This document shows, piece by piece, positions 19,871 through 30,251 of a stretch of DNA of 64,000 bases. The stretch comes from Mesorhizobium australicum (GTDB lineage: Bacteria > Pseudomonadota > Alphaproteobacteria > Rhizobiales > Rhizobiaceae). The stretch covers positions 2,728,001 to 2,792,000 of the forward strand of contig NZ_FXBL01000004.1 of assembly GCF_900177325.1 (NCBI RefSeq), in the 5' to 3' direction. The notes beneath the pieces were generated by a model. It was not told the DNA's origin. It was given only the letters and a program-made list of their open reading frames with translations, and did not search any database. The translations under genes were made by a program, and so were the position numbers. The stretch's first letter is position 1. Every line of letters begins with the position of its first letter.

Positions 19871-19951
19871 TTAGTCGCCACGGAAGGCGGTTGCGGGCTG
19901 AGTTAGACCGCACAGAGCCGCCGCCGTTTCACAAGGCAAGGGAAGAAGGCC

Positions 19952-20311
19952 ATGGCCGCGAAGCAGTCCACCCAGAAGCGCGCGCAGCGCATCCGCCGTC
20001 AGCTCAAGAAGGTTGCCGGCGAGCGTCCGCGCCTGTCCGTGCATCGCTCGTCGAAGCACATCTACGTCCAACTCATCGACGACGCGCAGGGCCGCACGCT
20101 CGCCGCAGCGTCGACCCTCGACAAGGAGTTGAAGGGCTCGCTGAAGACCGGCGCCGACACGGCAGCGGCGGCAGCGGTCGGCAAGCTCGTCGCCGAGCGG
20201 GCCAAGAAGGCCGGCGTGACCGAGGTCGTGTTCGACCGCGGCCCGTATATCTATCACGGCCGCGTCAAGGCGCTCGCCGATGCCGCCCGCGAGGGCGGAC
20301 TGAGCTTCTAG
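19952..20311 (+). CDS. rplR: 50S ribosomal protein L18
   Basis: L18 carries 5S rRNA into the large subunit, 119 residues. [20 protein letters not shown] and the C-terminal [20 protein letters not shown] block are typical. It is separated from rplF by the heptamer repeat. A GC hairpin (20318-20335) follows its stop. Confidence 0.98.
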   Translation: MAAKQSTQKRAQRIRRQLKKVAGERPRLSVHRSSKHIYVQLIDDAQGRTLAAASTLDKELKGSLKTGADTAAAAAVGKLVAERAKKAGVTEVVFDRGPYIYHGRVKALADAAREGGLSF

Positions 20312-20425
20312 CGCATTCGCCCCGGTTTCGGGGCGTCCCGCTGGTTGAAACCGGGCCGGCACTCGTGTAGAGGCCGGCCTTCACATTGAAACCCGGTGCC
20401 TCCGGAAAAGAACAAGGAACAGGAT

Positions 20426-20992
20426 ATGGCACAAGAACGTCGGGAAGGCGGCCGCGATCGCGGTCGTGACCGCGAGGAAAAGGACAGCGAGTTCGTCGAC
20501 AAGCTGGTCCACATCAACCGTGTCGCCAAGGTGGTGAAGGGTGGCCGTCGCTTCGGCTTCGCAGCCCTCGTCGTCGTCGGCGACCAGAAGGGCCGCGTCG
20601 GCTTCGGCCACGGCAAGGCGCGCGAAGTGCCGGAGGCGATCCGCAAGGCGACCGAGGCCGCCAAGCGCGAGCTGATCTTCGTCCCGCTGCGCTCCGGCCG
20701 CACGCTGCATCACGACGTGTCGGGCCGTCACGGCGCCGGCAAGGTCCTGCTGCGCGCAGCCAAGCCCGGCACGGGCATCATCGCAGGCGGCCCGATGCGC
20801 GCCGTCTTCGAGACGCTCGGCATGCATGACGTCGTCGCCAAGTCGATGGGTTCGTCGAATCCGTACAACATGGTGCGCGCCACCTTCGACGCCCTGAAGA
20901 ACCAGGTCCACCCGAAGGACATCGCTGCCCAGCGCGGCATCAAGTATTCCGCGCTCCAGGCGCGCCGCGGCGCTGCCGCCGGCGAAGAATAA
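20426..20992 (+). CDS. rpsE: 30S ribosomal protein S5
   Basis: S5 takes part in decoding accuracy, 188 residues. The start MAQERREGG has the ribosome site AAGGAAC; an ATG 30 bases upstream is in frame but has no such site. The double-stranded RNA-binding segment [20 protein letters not shown] is intact. The upstream gap (114 bases) contains two GC hairpins. Confidence 0.97.
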   Translation: MAQERREGGRDRGRDREEKDSEFVDKLVHINRVAKVVKGGRRFGFAALVVVGDQKGRVGFGHGKAREVPEAIRKATEAAKRELIFVPLRSGRTLHHDVSGRHGAGKVLLRAAKPGTGIIAGGPMRAVFETLGMHDVVAKSMGSSNPYNMVRATFDALKNQVHPKDIAAQRGIKYSALQARRGAAAGEE

Positions 20993-21003
20993 GGAGACGG
21001 GTC

Positions 21004-21201
21004 ATGGCGAAGAAAGCCACCAAGACCATCACCGTCGAGCAGATCGGCAGCCCGATCCGTCGTCCGAAGGAACAGCGCGCGACGCTCGTGGGCCTCGGCC
21101 TGAACAAGATGCATCGCCGCCGCACGCTCGAGGATACCCCCTCGGTCCGCGGCATGATCGCCTCCGTCGGCCATCTCGTCCGCATCGTCGACGAGGCGTG
21201 A
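21004..21201 (+). CDS. rpmD: 50S ribosomal protein L30
   Basis: L30, 65 residues. [20 protein letters not shown] is the family signature. It lies 11 bases after rpsE and 22 before rplO. Confidence 0.97.
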   Translation: MAKKATKTITVEQIGSPIRRPKEQRATLVGLGLNKMHRRRTLEDTPSVRGMIASVGHLVRIVDEA

Positions 21202-21223
21202 GCCGGAGCGCAGGAGAAGAGAC

Positions 21224-21694
21224 ATGAAACTCAACGAATTGCGCGACAACGAAGGCGCAACCAAGGACCGCAAGCGGCTCGGCCGCGGCATCGGCTCCGG
21301 CAAGGGCAAGACCGGCGGACGCGGCGTGAAGGGCCAGAAGGCCCGCTCCGGCGTGGCCATCAACGGCTTCGAGGGCGGCCAGATGCCGCTCTACCGTCGC
21401 CTGCCCAAGCGCGGCTTCACGCCTATCTCGTCGAAGTCCTTTGCGACCGTTTCGCTCGGCCGCATCCAGGCTGCGATCGACGCCAAGAAGCTCGACGCCA
21501 AGGAGACGGTGGATGCCGCCGCTCTCGTCAAGGCCGGCGTGATCCGTCGCGTCAAGGACGGCGTGCGCGTTCTCTCGGACGGCGAGCTCAAGGCGAAGGT
21601 CTCGTTCGACGTGGCCGGCGCCTCCAAGGCGGCTCTCGAGAAGATCGAAAAGGCGGGCGGCTCGATCAAGCTGCCGGAAGCCAAGTCCGAGTGA
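21224..21694 (+). CDS. rplO: 50S ribosomal protein L15
   Basis: Late-assembly protein L15, 156 residues. The N-terminal glycine-rich block [20 protein letters not shown] and the [18 protein letters not shown] motif are present. A 127-base spacer with two small hairpins separates it from secY. Confidence 0.98.
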   Translation: MKLNELRDNEGATKDRKRLGRGIGSGKGKTGGRGVKGQKARSGVAINGFEGGQMPLYRRLPKRGFTPISSKSFATVSLGRIQAAIDAKKLDAKETVDAAALVKAGVIRRVKDGVRVLSDGELKAKVSFDVAGASKAALEKIEKAGGSIKLPEAKSE

Positions 21695-21821
21695 CATAGA
21701 GCAGCGGTGCGACGGCGCCGCTGCTTGCATCTTTGCGGGCCGGAGCCTATTTCGAGGCTTCGGCTCAAAGCATGACTCGCCTCCCGCGAGCCAATTCGCC
21801 TGCCGAAGCGGAGATTTCCCC

Positions 21822-23156
21822 ATGGCATCAGCAGCCGAGCAGCTTGCCTCGAACCTCAATTTCGCGGCCTTCGCCAAGGCGGAGGACCTCAAGAAACGCA
21901 TCTGGTTCACGCTCGGCGCTCTGCTTGTCTATCGCCTCGGCACCTATATCCCGATCCCCGGCATCAACCCGGATGCCTTCGCGCAGGCCTTCGCGGGCCA
22001 GTCGCGCGGCGTGCTCGGCATCTTCAACATGTTCGCGGGCGGCGCGGTCGAGCGTATGGCGATCTTCGCGCTCGGCATCATGCCCTACATCTCGGCCTCC
22101 ATCATCATGCAGCTCATGACGTCGGTGGTCCCGACGCTGGAGCAGCTGAAGAAGGAAGGCGAACAGGGCCGCAAGGTCATCAACCAGTACACCCGCTACG
22201 GCACCGTGCTGCTTGCCACCGTGCAGGCCTACGGCATCGCGGTCGGCCTGGAAGGCGGCGCGGGCATCGTCACCGACCCGGGCTGGTTCTTCAAGCTGTC
22301 CGCCGTCATCACGCTCGTCGGCGGCACGATGTTCCTGATGTGGCTCGGCGAGCAGATAACCGCCCGCGGCATCGGCAACGGCATCTCGCTCATCATCTTC
22401 GCCGGCATCGTGGCCGGCCTGCCGTCGGCGCTGTCCGGCACGCTGGAACTCGGCCGCACCGGCGCGCTGTCGACCGGCCTGATCCTGGCGATCATCGTGC
22501 TCGCGGTCGTGGTGATCGCGCTGATCGTGTTCTTCGAGCGCGCCCAGCGCAGGCTGCTGATCCAGTATCCGAAGCGCCAGGTGGGCAACCGCATGTTCCA
22601 GGGCGACACCTCGCACCTGCCGCTGAAGCTGAACACCGCCGGCGTCATCCCGCCGATCTTCGCGTCCTCGCTGCTGCTCCTGCCCGCGACCGTGGCCGGC
22701 TTCTCCGACACGACTGCGATGCCTGGCTGGGCGAGCTCCATCCTGGCCGCGCTCGGTCACGGCCAGCCGCTTTACATGGCGCTCTATGCGGCGATGATCG
22801 TCTTCTTCGCCTTCTTCTACACGGCGATCGTCTTCAATCCGAAGGACACGGCCGACCAGCTGAAGAAGCATTCCGGCTTCATCCCCGGCTACCGCCCGGG
22901 CGAGCGGACGGCCGAATACATCGATTACGTGCTGACCCGCATCACGGTCGTCGGGGCAATCTATCTCGTCGTGATCTGCCTGTTACCCGAATTTCTCATT
23001 TCGGCGACCGGCGTTCCGTTCTATCTCGGTGGCACGTCGCTGCTGATCGTCGTGAGCGTCACGCTCGACACGGTGGCGCAGATCCAGGGTCATCTGATCG
23101 CCCATCAGTACGAAGGGCTGATCAAGAAGTCGAAGTTGCGGGGGGGCAAGAGATAG
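21822..23156 (+). CDS. secY: Protein translocase channel subunit SecY
   Basis: Central pore of the SecYEG translocon, 444 residues with ten predicted membrane segments. The first follows [19 protein letters not shown], the second holds [14 protein letters not shown], and the cytoplasmic C5 loop includes [17 protein letters not shown]. It is the last spc gene; adk starts one base after its stop. Confidence 0.99.
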   Translation: MASAAEQLASNLNFAAFAKAEDLKKRIWFTLGALLVYRLGTYIPIPGINPDAFAQAFAGQSRGVLGIFNMFAGGAVERMAIFALGIMPYISASIIMQLMTSVVPTLEQLKKEGEQGRKVINQYTRYGTVLLATVQAYGIAVGLEGGAGIVTDPGWFFKLSAVITLVGGTMFLMWLGEQITARGIGNGISLIIFAGIVAGLPSALSGTLELGRTGALSTGLILAIIVLAVVVIALIVFFERAQRRLLIQYPKRQVGNRMFQGDTSHLPLKLNTAGVIPPIFASSLLLLPATVAGFSDTTAMPGWASSILAALGHGQPLYMALYAAMIVFFAFFYTAIVFNPKDTADQLKKHSGFIPGYRPGERTAEYIDYVLTRITVVGAIYLVVICLLPEFLISATGVPFYLGGTSLLIVVSVTLDTVAQIQGHLIAHQYEGLIKKSKLRGGKR

Positions 23157-23157
23157 A

Positions 23158-23745
23158 ATGAAGCTGATACTGCTGGGCCCGCCGGGGGCGGGCAAGGGGA
23201 CGCAGGCGCAGCGGCTGGTCGAGAAGCACGGAATCCCGCAGCTTTCCACGGGCGACATGCTGCGCGCGGCGGTGAAGGCCGGCACCGAGGTCGGCCGACG
23301 CGCCAAGGCGGTGATGGATGCCGGCGAGCTGGTGTCGGACGAGATCGTCAACGCGATCGTCGCCGAGCGCATCGACCAGCCCGATTGCAAGAAGGGCTTC
23401 ATTCTCGACGGCTATCCGCGCACGCTGGTCCAGGCCGATTCGGTCGAGAAGATGCTGGCCGAGCGCGGCCTGAAGCTCGACATGGTCATCGAGCTCGTCG
23501 TCGACGACAAGGCGCTGGTCGGCCGCATCGTCAAGCGCGCCGAAGAGGCGGCCGCCGCCGGGCAGCCGGTCCGCAAGGACGACAATCCGGAGGTGTTCGA
23601 GGAGCGCCTGCGCGAATACTACAAGAAGACGGCGCCGCTGATCGGCTACTACTACGCCAAGGGCCTGCTCAAGGGCGTGGACGGCATGGCGTCGATCGAC
23701 GACGTGACGACGCAGATCGAGGCGCTTCTCGCCGCGAACAAGTGA
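23158..23745 (+). CDS. adk: Adenylate kinase, short-lid form
   Basis: Interconverts ATP plus AMP and two ADP in the cytoplasm, 195 residues. The P-loop [14 protein letters not shown] is at residues 7-20, the AMP site includes STGDMLR, and [14 protein letters not shown] is conserved. The short lid lacks the zinc cysteines, as in other alphaproteobacteria. It is tightly linked to secY, as in most bacteria. Confidence 0.98.
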   Translation: MKLILLGPPGAGKGTQAQRLVEKHGIPQLSTGDMLRAAVKAGTEVGRRAKAVMDAGELVSDEIVNAIVAERIDQPDCKKGFILDGYPRTLVQADSVEKMLAERGLKLDMVIELVVDDKALVGRIVKRAEEAAAAGQPVRKDDNPEVFEERLREYYKKTAPLIGYYYAKGLLKGVDGMASIDDVTTQIEALLAANK

Positions 23746-23755
23746 CATTCAGCGG

Positions 23756-23784
23756 TTGACGGGGAGGGCGTGTTGCACTATAGC
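23756..23784 (+). promoter_or_regulatory. Sigma-70 promoter for rpsM-rpsK-rpoA-rplQ
   Basis: TTGACG (23756-23761), 17-base spacer, TATAGC (23779-23784). This is close to the alphaproteobacterial housekeeping consensus and lies 144 bases before rpsM. It would let the alpha operon be transcribed apart from the upstream spc genes. Confidence 0.75.
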
Positions 23785-23927
23785 GGCGCGTCTCCCATCA
23801 GATCGCATGATTGGATGGTCCGCAAGGACTTGCCCGTGCTTTGATCGGAACACCCGCAAGGGCCGGCCTCCACCGGACGCGGGGCACAACAACAATGCCA
23901 GCCTGACTGGCTCACATGGAGATGAAG

Positions 23928-24296
23928 ATGGCTCGTATAGCCGGCGTCAACATTCCGACCAACAAGCGCGTGATCATCGCGCTGCAGTACATCCATGGCA
24001 TCGGCCCGAAGTTCGCGGCCGAGATCGTGGAGAAGGTCGGCATCCCCGCGGAGCGCCGCGTCAACCAGCTCACCGATGCTGAGGTGCTGCAGATCCGCGA
24101 AGCGATCGACCGCGACTACAAGGTCGAGGGTGACCTGCGCCGCGAAGTGTCGATGAACATCAAGCGCCTGATGGACCTCGGCTGCTACCGCGGCCTGCGC
24201 CATCGCCGCTCGCTGCCGGTTCGCGGCCAGCGCACGCACACGAACGCTCGCACCCGCAAGGGTCCGGCGAAGCCCATCGCGGGCAAGAAGAAGTAA
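23928..24296 (+). CDS. rpsM: 30S ribosomal protein S13
   Basis: S13 of the 30S head, 122 residues. The start [15 protein letters not shown] is chosen over an ATG 12 bases upstream by family alignment. The C-terminal [19 protein letters not shown] block is complete. A heptamer palindrome begins five bases after its stop. Confidence 0.98.
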   Translation: MARIAGVNIPTNKRVIIALQYIHGIGPKFAAEIVEKVGIPAERRVNQLTDAEVLQIREAIDRDYKVEGDLRREVSMNIKRLMDLGCYRGLRHRRSLPVRGQRTHTNARTRKGPAKPIAGKKK

Positions 24297-24301
24297 TTTG
24301 A

Positions 24302-24359
24302 GGCAGTAGGCAGTAGGCAATAGGCAGTAGGATTTCACTACTGCCTACTCACTACTGCC
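24302..24359 (+). repeat. Heptamer palindrome, AGTAGGC type, copy 2
   Basis: Four direct units GGCAGTA, GGCAGTA, GGCAATA, GGCAGTA, then an inverted arm CTACTGCCTACTCACTACTG. It lies between rpsM and rpsK, two genes usually separated by few bases. A strong hairpin would form in the alpha-operon mRNA. Confidence 0.85.
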
Positions 24360-24416
24360 CACCGCCTCGGGTGTAGCCGCTGGCATTACGGCGGCGTAGA
24401 GATCGAAAGGCAAGAC

Positions 24417-24806
24417 ATGGCCAAGGAAGCCACACGCGTCCGCCGTCGCGAACGCAAGAACATCTCGACGGGCGTCGCGCACGTCAATTCGACGTTCAAC
24501 AACACGATGATCACCATCACCGACGCGCAGGGCAATGCGATTGCCTGGTCGTCGGCGGGCGCCCAGGGCTTCAAGGGTTCGCGCAAGTCGACCCCGTTTG
24601 CTGCGCAGATGGCTGCCGAGGACTGTGCCAAGAAGGCGCAGGAGCACGGCATGCGCATGCTGGAGGTCGAGGTCTGCGGTCCGGGTTCGGGCCGTGAGTC
24701 CGCGCTTCGCGCGCTGCAGGCGGCGGGCTTCACCATCACGTCGATCCGCGACGTGACGCCGATCCCGCACAATGGCTGCCGCCCGCGCAAGAAGCGCCGC
24801 GTCTGA
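24417..24806 (+). CDS. rpsK: 30S ribosomal protein S11
   Basis: S11 of the 30S platform, 129 residues. [19 protein letters not shown] and the C-terminal [18 protein letters not shown] are diagnostic. It lies between the repeat and rpoA. Confidence 0.99.
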   Translation: MAKEATRVRRRERKNISTGVAHVNSTFNNTMITITDAQGNAIAWSSAGAQGFKGSRKSTPFAAQMAAEDCAKKAQEHGMRMLEVEVCGPGSGRESALRALQAAGFTITSIRDVTPIPHNGCRPRKKRRV

Positions 24807-24906
24807 CATTTCCCATTCCAACCTGCGGCGCCCATCGGGGCGCCGAAGGCATTTTCCAGATGCCCGTCACGATTGGATGGTGGCGGCGTAACGGAAGGAC
24901 AAACTG

Positions 24907-25917
24907 ATGATCCAGAAAAACTGGCAGGACCTGATCAAGCCGAACAAGGTCGAGTTCTCCTCGAAGGGCAAGACCATGACGTCGCTGGTCGCCGAACCGC
25001 TCGAGCGCGGCTTCGGCTTGACCCTCGGCAACGCGCTGCGTCGCGTTCTTCTCTCGTCGCTGCGCGGCGCGGCCGTGACCGCGGTGCAGATCGACGGCGT
25101 GCTGCATGAGTTCTCCTCGATCGCCGGCGTGCGCGAGGACGTGACCGACATCGTGCTGAACATCAAGGAAATCGCCATCAAGATGGAAGGCGATGGACCC
25201 AAGCGCATGGTCGTGCGCAAGCAGGGCCCGGGCTACGTCACCGCCGGCGACATCCAGACCGTGGGCGACGTCGAGATCCTGAACCCCGACCACGTGATCT
25301 GCACCCTCGACGAGGGCGCCGAGATCCGCATGGAGTTCACGGTCGACACCGGCAAGGGCTACGTGCCTGCCGAGCGCAACCGCGCCGACGACGCGCCGAT
25401 CGGCCTCATCCCGGTCGACTCGCTCTATTCGCCGGTCAAGAAGGTCTCCTACAAGGTCGAGAACACCCGCGAGGGCCAGGTTCTCGACTACGACAAGCTG
25501 ACGCTGTCGATCGAGACCGACGGCTCGATCACGGGCGAGGACGCCGTGGCGTTCGCCGCGCGCATCCTGCAGGACCAGCTGTCGCTGTTCGTCAACTTCG
25601 ACGAGCCGCAGAAGGAGCAGGCGACGGAAGCCGTCACCGAGCTCGCCTTCAACCCGGCGCTGCTGAAGAAGGTCGACGAGCTCGAACTGTCGGTCCGCTC
25701 GGCGAACTGCCTGAAGAACGACAACATCGTCTACATCGGCGACCTGATCCAGAAGACCGAGGCGGAGATGCTGCGCACCCCGAACTTCGGCCGCAAGTCG
25801 CTCAACGAGATCAAGGAAGTGCTCGCGGCGATGGGCCTGCATCTCGGCATGGAAGTGCCGGACTGGCCGCCGGAGAACATCGAAGACCTCGCCAAGCGCT
25901 ACGAAGACCAGTACTGA
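24907..25917 (+). CDS. rpoA: RNA polymerase alpha subunit
   Basis: Alpha subunit, 336 residues. The N-terminal dimerisation domain contains [20 protein letters not shown] near residues 33-52. The C-terminal domain ends with [20 protein letters not shown], the DNA- and activator-contacting helices. The stop is followed within five bases by a heptamer palindrome of the second type. Confidence 0.99.
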   Translation: MIQKNWQDLIKPNKVEFSSKGKTMTSLVAEPLERGFGLTLGNALRRVLLSSLRGAAVTAVQIDGVLHEFSSIAGVREDVTDIVLNIKEIAIKMEGDGPKRMVVRKQGPGYVTAGDIQTVGDVEILNPDHVICTLDEGAEIRMEFTVDTGKGYVPAERNRADDAPIGLIPVDSLYSPVKKVSYKVENTREGQVLDYDKLTLSIETDGSITGEDAVAFAARILQDQLSLFVNFDEPQKEQATEAVTELAFNPALLKKVDELELSVRSANCLKNDNIVYIGDLIQKTEAEMLRTPNFGRKSLNEIKEVLAAMGLHLGMEVPDWPPENIEDLAKRYEDQY

Positions 25918-25921
25918 ATTG

Positions 25922-25998
25922 GGTGAATGGTGAATGGTAAAATGGTGAATGGAACTCAGCCTCTGGATCGACCATTCACCATTGACCATTCACCATCC
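25922..25998 (+). repeat. Heptamer palindrome, GGTGAAT type, copy 1
   Basis: Left arm GGTGAATGGTGAATGG, a degenerate unit and TGGTGAATGG; right arm CCATTCACCATTGACCATTC and more, its reverse complement. The period is seven bases, as in the AGTAGGC type. It fills the rpoA-rplQ spacer. Confidence 0.85.
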
Positions 25999-26046
25999 AC
26001 CTCCTGAAACCACCGGGCACCCGCCCAGAACCTAGGAGATAAGCCA

Positions 26047-26475
26047 ATGCGCCATGGACGTTCCGGCCGCCGGCTGAACCGCACCGTCAGCCACCGCAAG
26101 GCCCTGTTCTCGAACATGGCCGCATCCCTCATCGAGCACGAGCAGATCCTCACCACGCTGCCCAAGGCCAAGGAGCTTCGCCCGATCGTGGAGAAGCTCG
26201 TGACGCTGGGCAAGCGCGGCGACCTGCACGCCCGCCGCCAGGTGATCTCGGCCATCGGCTCCGACACGCTGGCCAAGCGCCTGTTCGAGACGATCGCGCC
26301 CCGTTACGCCTCGCGTAACGGCGGCTACTTGCGCATCATGAAGGCGGGCTTCCGTCACGGCGACAACGCCGCGATGGCGGTGATCGAGTTCGTCGACCGC
26401 GACGTCTCGGCCAAGGGTGCGGCCGACCGCGCCCGCACCGAGGCCGAGGCCGCCGCCGAGAGCGAAGCCGCCTGA
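26047..26475 (+). CDS. rplQ: 50S ribosomal protein L17
   Basis: L17 near the tunnel exit, 142 residues. [20 protein letters not shown] is the family N-terminus; the alanine- and glutamate-rich tail is a common alphaproteobacterial extension. A nine-base hairpin spans its stop (26462-26485), and a terminator follows. Confidence 0.98.
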   Translation: MRHGRSGRRLNRTVSHRKALFSNMAASLIEHEQILTTLPKAKELRPIVEKLVTLGKRGDLHARRQVISAIGSDTLAKRLFETIAPRYASRNGGYLRIMKAGFRHGDNAAMAVIEFVDRDVSAKGAADRARTEAEAAAESEAA

Positions 26476-26502
26476 TCGGCTTCGCATCGATGGAAATGAC
26501 GA

Positions 26503-26525
26503 AGGGCCCGCGAGGGCCCTTTTTC
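26503..26525 (+). terminator. Terminator of the alpha operon
   Basis: AGGGCCC (26503-26509), loop GCGA, GGGCCCT (26514-26520), then TTTT. It lies 28 bases after the rplQ stop. Confidence 0.9.
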
Positions 26526-26665
26526 GTTGGGTGGAGACCGCTCGCGTTACACCGCACATTCGCCGTCGCGCTCCGTTATCCTGGATGGCTTGCCGGCCTC
26601 CGGAATGACGATCCGCAATGCATAAGCTGCAGGGCGGGCATGGAACGGCCCTTTATCCTGTGCCG

Positions 26666-27169
26666 CTATGCGGACGCGCCGGCTTTCCCCGGTCTGCTCC
26701 GGCCTGCCAGCAACACGATCAGATAAATCAACGAAATCTGCGTGGTCAGGCTGACCAGGAACATCGCAAACGTTGCCCACCGGGGCATTGAGAGAATCCC
26801 CTCCACATTTGTCGGGTATGTCGCATAGCCGATCATCGTCAACACGACGGGCAGGAGTGCCCAGAGCGGCGATTTTGCCCGGTCTCTCAGCCGCCGAACG
26901 ACCGAAGCTGAAAGCAGCACCATCGCGACTGCGCTAAACAACAGCGTCCATCGCATCATGCCCGACATATCGATCGAGAACACATCCTCGGGTCTTGTCA
27001 TCCCGGAGACCGTTCTTTCCATCTCGGGCACCATGGCCGACATCATCGCGGCATAGATGAGAATAGCGACCGTTATCGTATACGGCCAGAAAAGGCCGCG
27101 CCCGTCATTGCCCGAAAAGCGCCAGAGGCTCGCCAAGTTGTGTGCGATGGAGGTGAAATACGTCTTCAC
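26666..27169 (-). CDS. DUF805-like membrane protein
   Basis: A 167-residue inner-membrane protein with about four hydrophobic segments. The N-terminus (ASLWRFSGNDGRGLFWPYTI) resembles the DUF805 family, whose function is unknown. I chose the GTG at 27169 because GGAG lies six bases upstream; an ATG at 27298 would add 43 residues that look unlike protein. The gene stands alone on the minus strand, convergent with the ribosomal operon. Codon use is slightly less GC-rich than its neighbours. Confidence 0.7.
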   Translation of the reverse strand: MKTYFTSIAHNLASLWRFSGNDGRGLFWPYTITVAILIYAAMMSAMVPEMERTVSGMTRPEDVFSIDMSGMMRWTLLFSAVAMVLLSASVVRRLRDRAKSPLWALLPVVLTMIGYATYPTNVEGILSMPRWATFAMFLVSLTTQISLIYLIVLLAGRSRPGKAGASA

Positions 27170-27749
27170 AAGTGCTCCGAGTAGGGGCCGTGACGCCCAA
27201 GACGTTTCGATTGTAGCAAAGGTTGCTGCGTCGTAAACGTGGCTCACTCGAAGGGGCGAGAAAAATCTGCGCGTCTTATCCACGCCCCTCACGCCCATGA
27301 AACAATCCTCTCGCTCTTGAAGAAAGGAGGGGCGGGATGGGACGGGCGGAGTGGGACAATCAGATGGTGATGCGGGTCGCTTCGATCCTGCTTCTGCTCG
27401 CGGTCGACGCCATGAGCGCCAGTTGTGCGTCCGCTCCTGTCCGAGGCCGCGTATTTCCGATTCTCAGTCAGGCCAAAGCGACGCGCGCTTCTGCGCGCTC
27501 GGCGTGGGGATGTCCGCGCTCGTCCCGGTGCGCATCGACATCGGCACCCGTGAGTCGGACGATCTGCTGAACCTCGCCTGTCGCTGTGCGTGGTGGCACC
27601 GATGCTGCGGATTCTGGCGAGGCATAAAGCTTCGGCTGCCTCTCCGCCGATCACACACGTATCGGATCGTTTGCCGACAAGAGGAGAAGCGTCTTCAATC
27701 TTCTCGTCGGACATGCGCCCCGATCACCGGACACGTCCTGAGGGCTGGA
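27170..27749. other. 580-base stretch with no confident gene
   Basis: Several short open frames exist on both strands. The best is 27367-27570 on the plus strand, whose first residues (MRVASILLLLAVDAMSASC) look like a lipoprotein signal, but the rest is low-quality sequence rich in A, R and S with no recognisable domain. A decayed gene is possible. I saw no repeat, RNA gene or clear promoter. Confidence 0.4.
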
Positions 27750-29003
27750 TCAGGCCGCCCGCACCAGCACGTGCTTCTTCTTCCCGAGCGACAGCTTGAT
27801 CGCGCCGTTGTCGGCGAGGTCGGCGGCGGTGAGCTGCAGCCTTTCGTCCGACACGGGCCTGTCGTTCACCTTGACTGCGCCGCCCTGGATGTGGCGCCGC
27901 GCCTCGCCGTTGGAGGTGGCGAGCCCGGCCGTTACGAAGAGCGACAGGATGCCGACCCCGGCCTCCAGCGTCGATTGCGGCACGGTGACCGTCGGCAGGT
28001 CGTCCGACACGCTGCCTTCCTCGAAGGTCTTGCGGGCCGTCTCCGCCGCCTGTTCGGCCGCGGCACGTCCGTGCAGCACGGCGGTGATCTCGGTGGCGAG
28101 AACCTTCTTCGCCTCGTTGATCTCGGAGCCGCCAAGCGCCGCCAGCTTCGCGATCTCCGGCAGCGGCAGCGTCGTGTAGAGCTTCAGGAAGCGCTCCACG
28201 TCGGCATCCTCGGTGTTGCGCCAGTACTGCCAGAAGTCGTAGGCCGACAGCATGTCCGGGTTGAGCCACACCGCGCCGGACAGCGACTTGCCCATCTTGG
28301 CGCCCGACGCCGTGGTGAGCAGCGGCGAGGTCAGCGCAAAGAGCTGCGGCGTGCCCATCTTGTGGCCGAGGTCGATGCCGTTGACGATGTTGCCCCACTG
28401 GTCCGAGCCGCCCATCTGCAGGCGGCAGCCGTAGCGCTTGTTGAGCTCCACGAAATCGTAGGCCTGCAGCACCATGTAGTTGAACTCGAGGAACGACAGC
28501 GACTGCTGCCGGTCGAGCCTCAGCTTGACGCTGTCGAAGGAGAGCATGCGGTTGACGGAGAAATGGGCGCCGACGTCGCGCAGGAAGTCGAGATAGTTGA
28601 GCTGGCGCAGCCATTCGCCGTTGTCGACCATCAGCGCATCCTTCGGGCCATCGCCGAAGGTCAGGTAGTTGCTGAACACCTGCTTGATCGAATTGATGTT
28701 CGAGGCGATCGTGTCGAGCGTCATCAGCTTGCGCGCCTCGTCCTTGAAGGACGGGTCGCCGACCATGCCGGTGCCGCCGCCCATCAGCGCGATCGGCCGG
28801 TGGCCAGTCTTCTGCATCCAGTGCAGCATCATGATCTGGATCAGCCCGCCCGCATGCAGGCTTGGCGCCGTCGGGTCGAAGCCGATATAGGCCGTCACCG
28901 TCTCCTTCGCGAAGAGATCGTCCAGGCCAGTCTCGTCGGAAATCTGGTGGATGTATCCACGCTCCGAGAGCGTGCGCAGGAATTCGGATTTGAAGGCGGA
29001 CAT
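27750..29003 (-). CDS. tyrS: Tyrosyl-tRNA synthetase
   Basis: Charges tRNA-Tyr, 417 residues. The class I HIGH-like motif is in [12 protein letters not shown] near residues 41-52. The KMSKS-like loop reads [11 protein letters not shown]. The C-terminal S4-type RNA-binding domain contains [16 protein letters not shown]. It is divergent from anmK with 96 bases between starts. The family often pairs with anmK in rhizobia, from general knowledge. Confidence 0.97.
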   Translation of the reverse strand: MSAFKSEFLRTLSERGYIHQISDETGLDDLFAKETVTAYIGFDPTAPSLHAGGLIQIMMLHWMQKTGHRPIALMGGGTGMVGDPSFKDEARKLMTLDTIASNINSIKQVFSNYLTFGDGPKDALMVDNGEWLRQLNYLDFLRDVGAHFSVNRMLSFDSVKLRLDRQQSLSFLEFNYMVLQAYDFVELNKRYGCRLQMGGSDQWGNIVNGIDLGHKMGTPQLFALTSPLLTTASGAKMGKSLSGAVWLNPDMLSAYDFWQYWRNTEDADVERFLKLYTTLPLPEIAKLAALGGSEINEAKKVLATEITAVLHGRAAAEQAAETARKTFEEGSVSDDLPTVTVPQSTLEAGVGILSLFVTAGLATSNGEARRHIQGGAVKVNDRPVSDERLQLTAADLADNGAIKLSLGKKKHVLVRAA

Positions 29004-29099
29004 GACAGACTTTCCGGACAGTGTTGGCGCGCGAAGGTTGGCTCCGGCGCGCCCGCGCGTTTAGCATCAGTGGGCCCGGAATCACAAGGATTGAGGGAT

Positions 29100-30251
29100 A
29101 TGACGGCAATCTGTGCGATCGGGCTGATGAGCGGCACGTCGATGGACGGCATCGACCTCGCCGTCGTGGCGAGCGACGGCGCGGATCTTGTCGAGCGGGG
29201 CCCGGCACATTTCGTTCCCTACGAGGCCGCCTTCCGGCGGCGCATCGAGGCCTCGCTGGACGATGCGAAGTCGATCGGGGAGAGAACCGAGCGGCCCGGC
29301 GACCTTGCCGCGCTGGAACGCGAGATCACGCTCCGCCACGCCGCTGCCGTGGAGACGTTCCGGTCCGGCCTTACCGGGCGATGGGCCGACGTGGCGCTGA
29401 TCGGCTTCCATGGCCAGACGGTGCTGCACAGGCCCGAGCGCGGACTGACGGTGCAATTGGGTGACGGGGCGCTGCTTGCCGATCGCACCGGCCTGCCGGT
29501 CGTCCACGACATGCGCGCCAACGACATGCTGCATGGCGGGCAGGGCGCACCGCTGGTTCCTGCCTATCACGCCGCGCTTGCCCGCTCGCTGCCGCCGGAT
29601 CTGCGCGCGACGCTGCCCGTGGCCTTCGTCAACATCGGCGGCATCTCGAACGTCACCTTTGTGCCGGGGGAGGGCGATCCGGTCGCCTTCGATTCCGGGC
29701 CGGGCAATGCGCTGATCGACCAGTGGGTCTCGCGTGAGGGCGGGCTGCCCTTCGACGAGAACGGGATGATCGCGAGCGAAGGAGGCGTCGTGCAGACGGT
29801 GCTCGACGCCTATCTCGCGAGCCCGTTCTTTTCGCGCCCGGCGCCGAAGTCGCTGGACCGCAACGACTTCACGCTCGACAAGGTGCCGGGTCTGGAACTC
29901 GCCGACGGCGCGCGCACGCTCGCGGCGGTGTCGGCCGAAGCCATCCTGCGCGCGGCGGGACACATGCCCGCGGTCCCGAAACTGTGGATCGTCTGTGGCG
30001 GAGGCCGGAAGAACCCGCACATCGTCGGCGACCTGCGCCGAGGGGCTGAGCGCCAGGGCGGTCTGGTCATCCTTGCCGAGGATGCGGGATTGGACGGCGA
30101 CGCGATGGAGGCCGAGGCGTGGGCCTATCTTGCCGTGCGCGCGAGGCGCGGCCTGCCACTGACATTCCCGACGACCACGGGCTGCCGCTTGCCCGTGACC
30201 GGCGGTGCGCTGAGCCTGCCGTCCGAAACGTCAGGCCCTGTCGAGCGCTAG
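29100..30251 (+). CDS. anmK: Anhydro-N-acetylmuramic acid kinase
   Basis: Phosphorylates 1,6-anhydroMurNAc during peptidoglycan recycling in the cytoplasm, 383 residues. The ATP-binding opening IGLMSGTSMDGIDLAV lies at residues 6-21. NIGGISNVTF and FDSGPGNALID in the middle are family hallmarks. The start ATG at 29100 has GAGGG six bases upstream. The stop is directly followed by the stop of the convergent DUF1508 gene. Confidence 0.95.
   Translation: MTAICAIGLMSGTSMDGIDLAVVASDGADLVERGPAHFVPYEAAFRRRIEASLDDAKSIGERTERPGDLAALEREITLRHAAAVETFRSGLTGRWADVALIGFHGQTVLHRPERGLTVQLGDGALLADRTGLPVVHDMRANDMLHGGQGAPLVPAYHAALARSLPPDLRATLPVAFVNIGGISNVTFVPGEGDPVAFDSGPGNALIDQWVSREGGLPFDENGMIASEGGVVQTVLDAYLASPFFSRPAPKSLDRNDFTLDKVPGLELADGARTLAAVSAEAILRAAGHMPAVPKLWIVCGGGRKNPHIVGDLRRGAERQGGLVILAEDAGLDGDAMEAEAWAYLAVRARRGLPLTFPTTTGCRLPVTGGALSLPSETSGPVER

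Noticed and set aside
25922..25998. Heptamer palindromes as ordinary terminators
   Set aside because: No T-run follows, and they lie between essential cotranscribed genes (rpoA-rplQ, rpsM-rpsK), so strong termination would be harmful.
27367..27570. Small lipoprotein gene
   Set aside because: A signal-like start, but no ribosome site of quality and no plausible sequence after residue 40. Kept only as a comment on the empty region.
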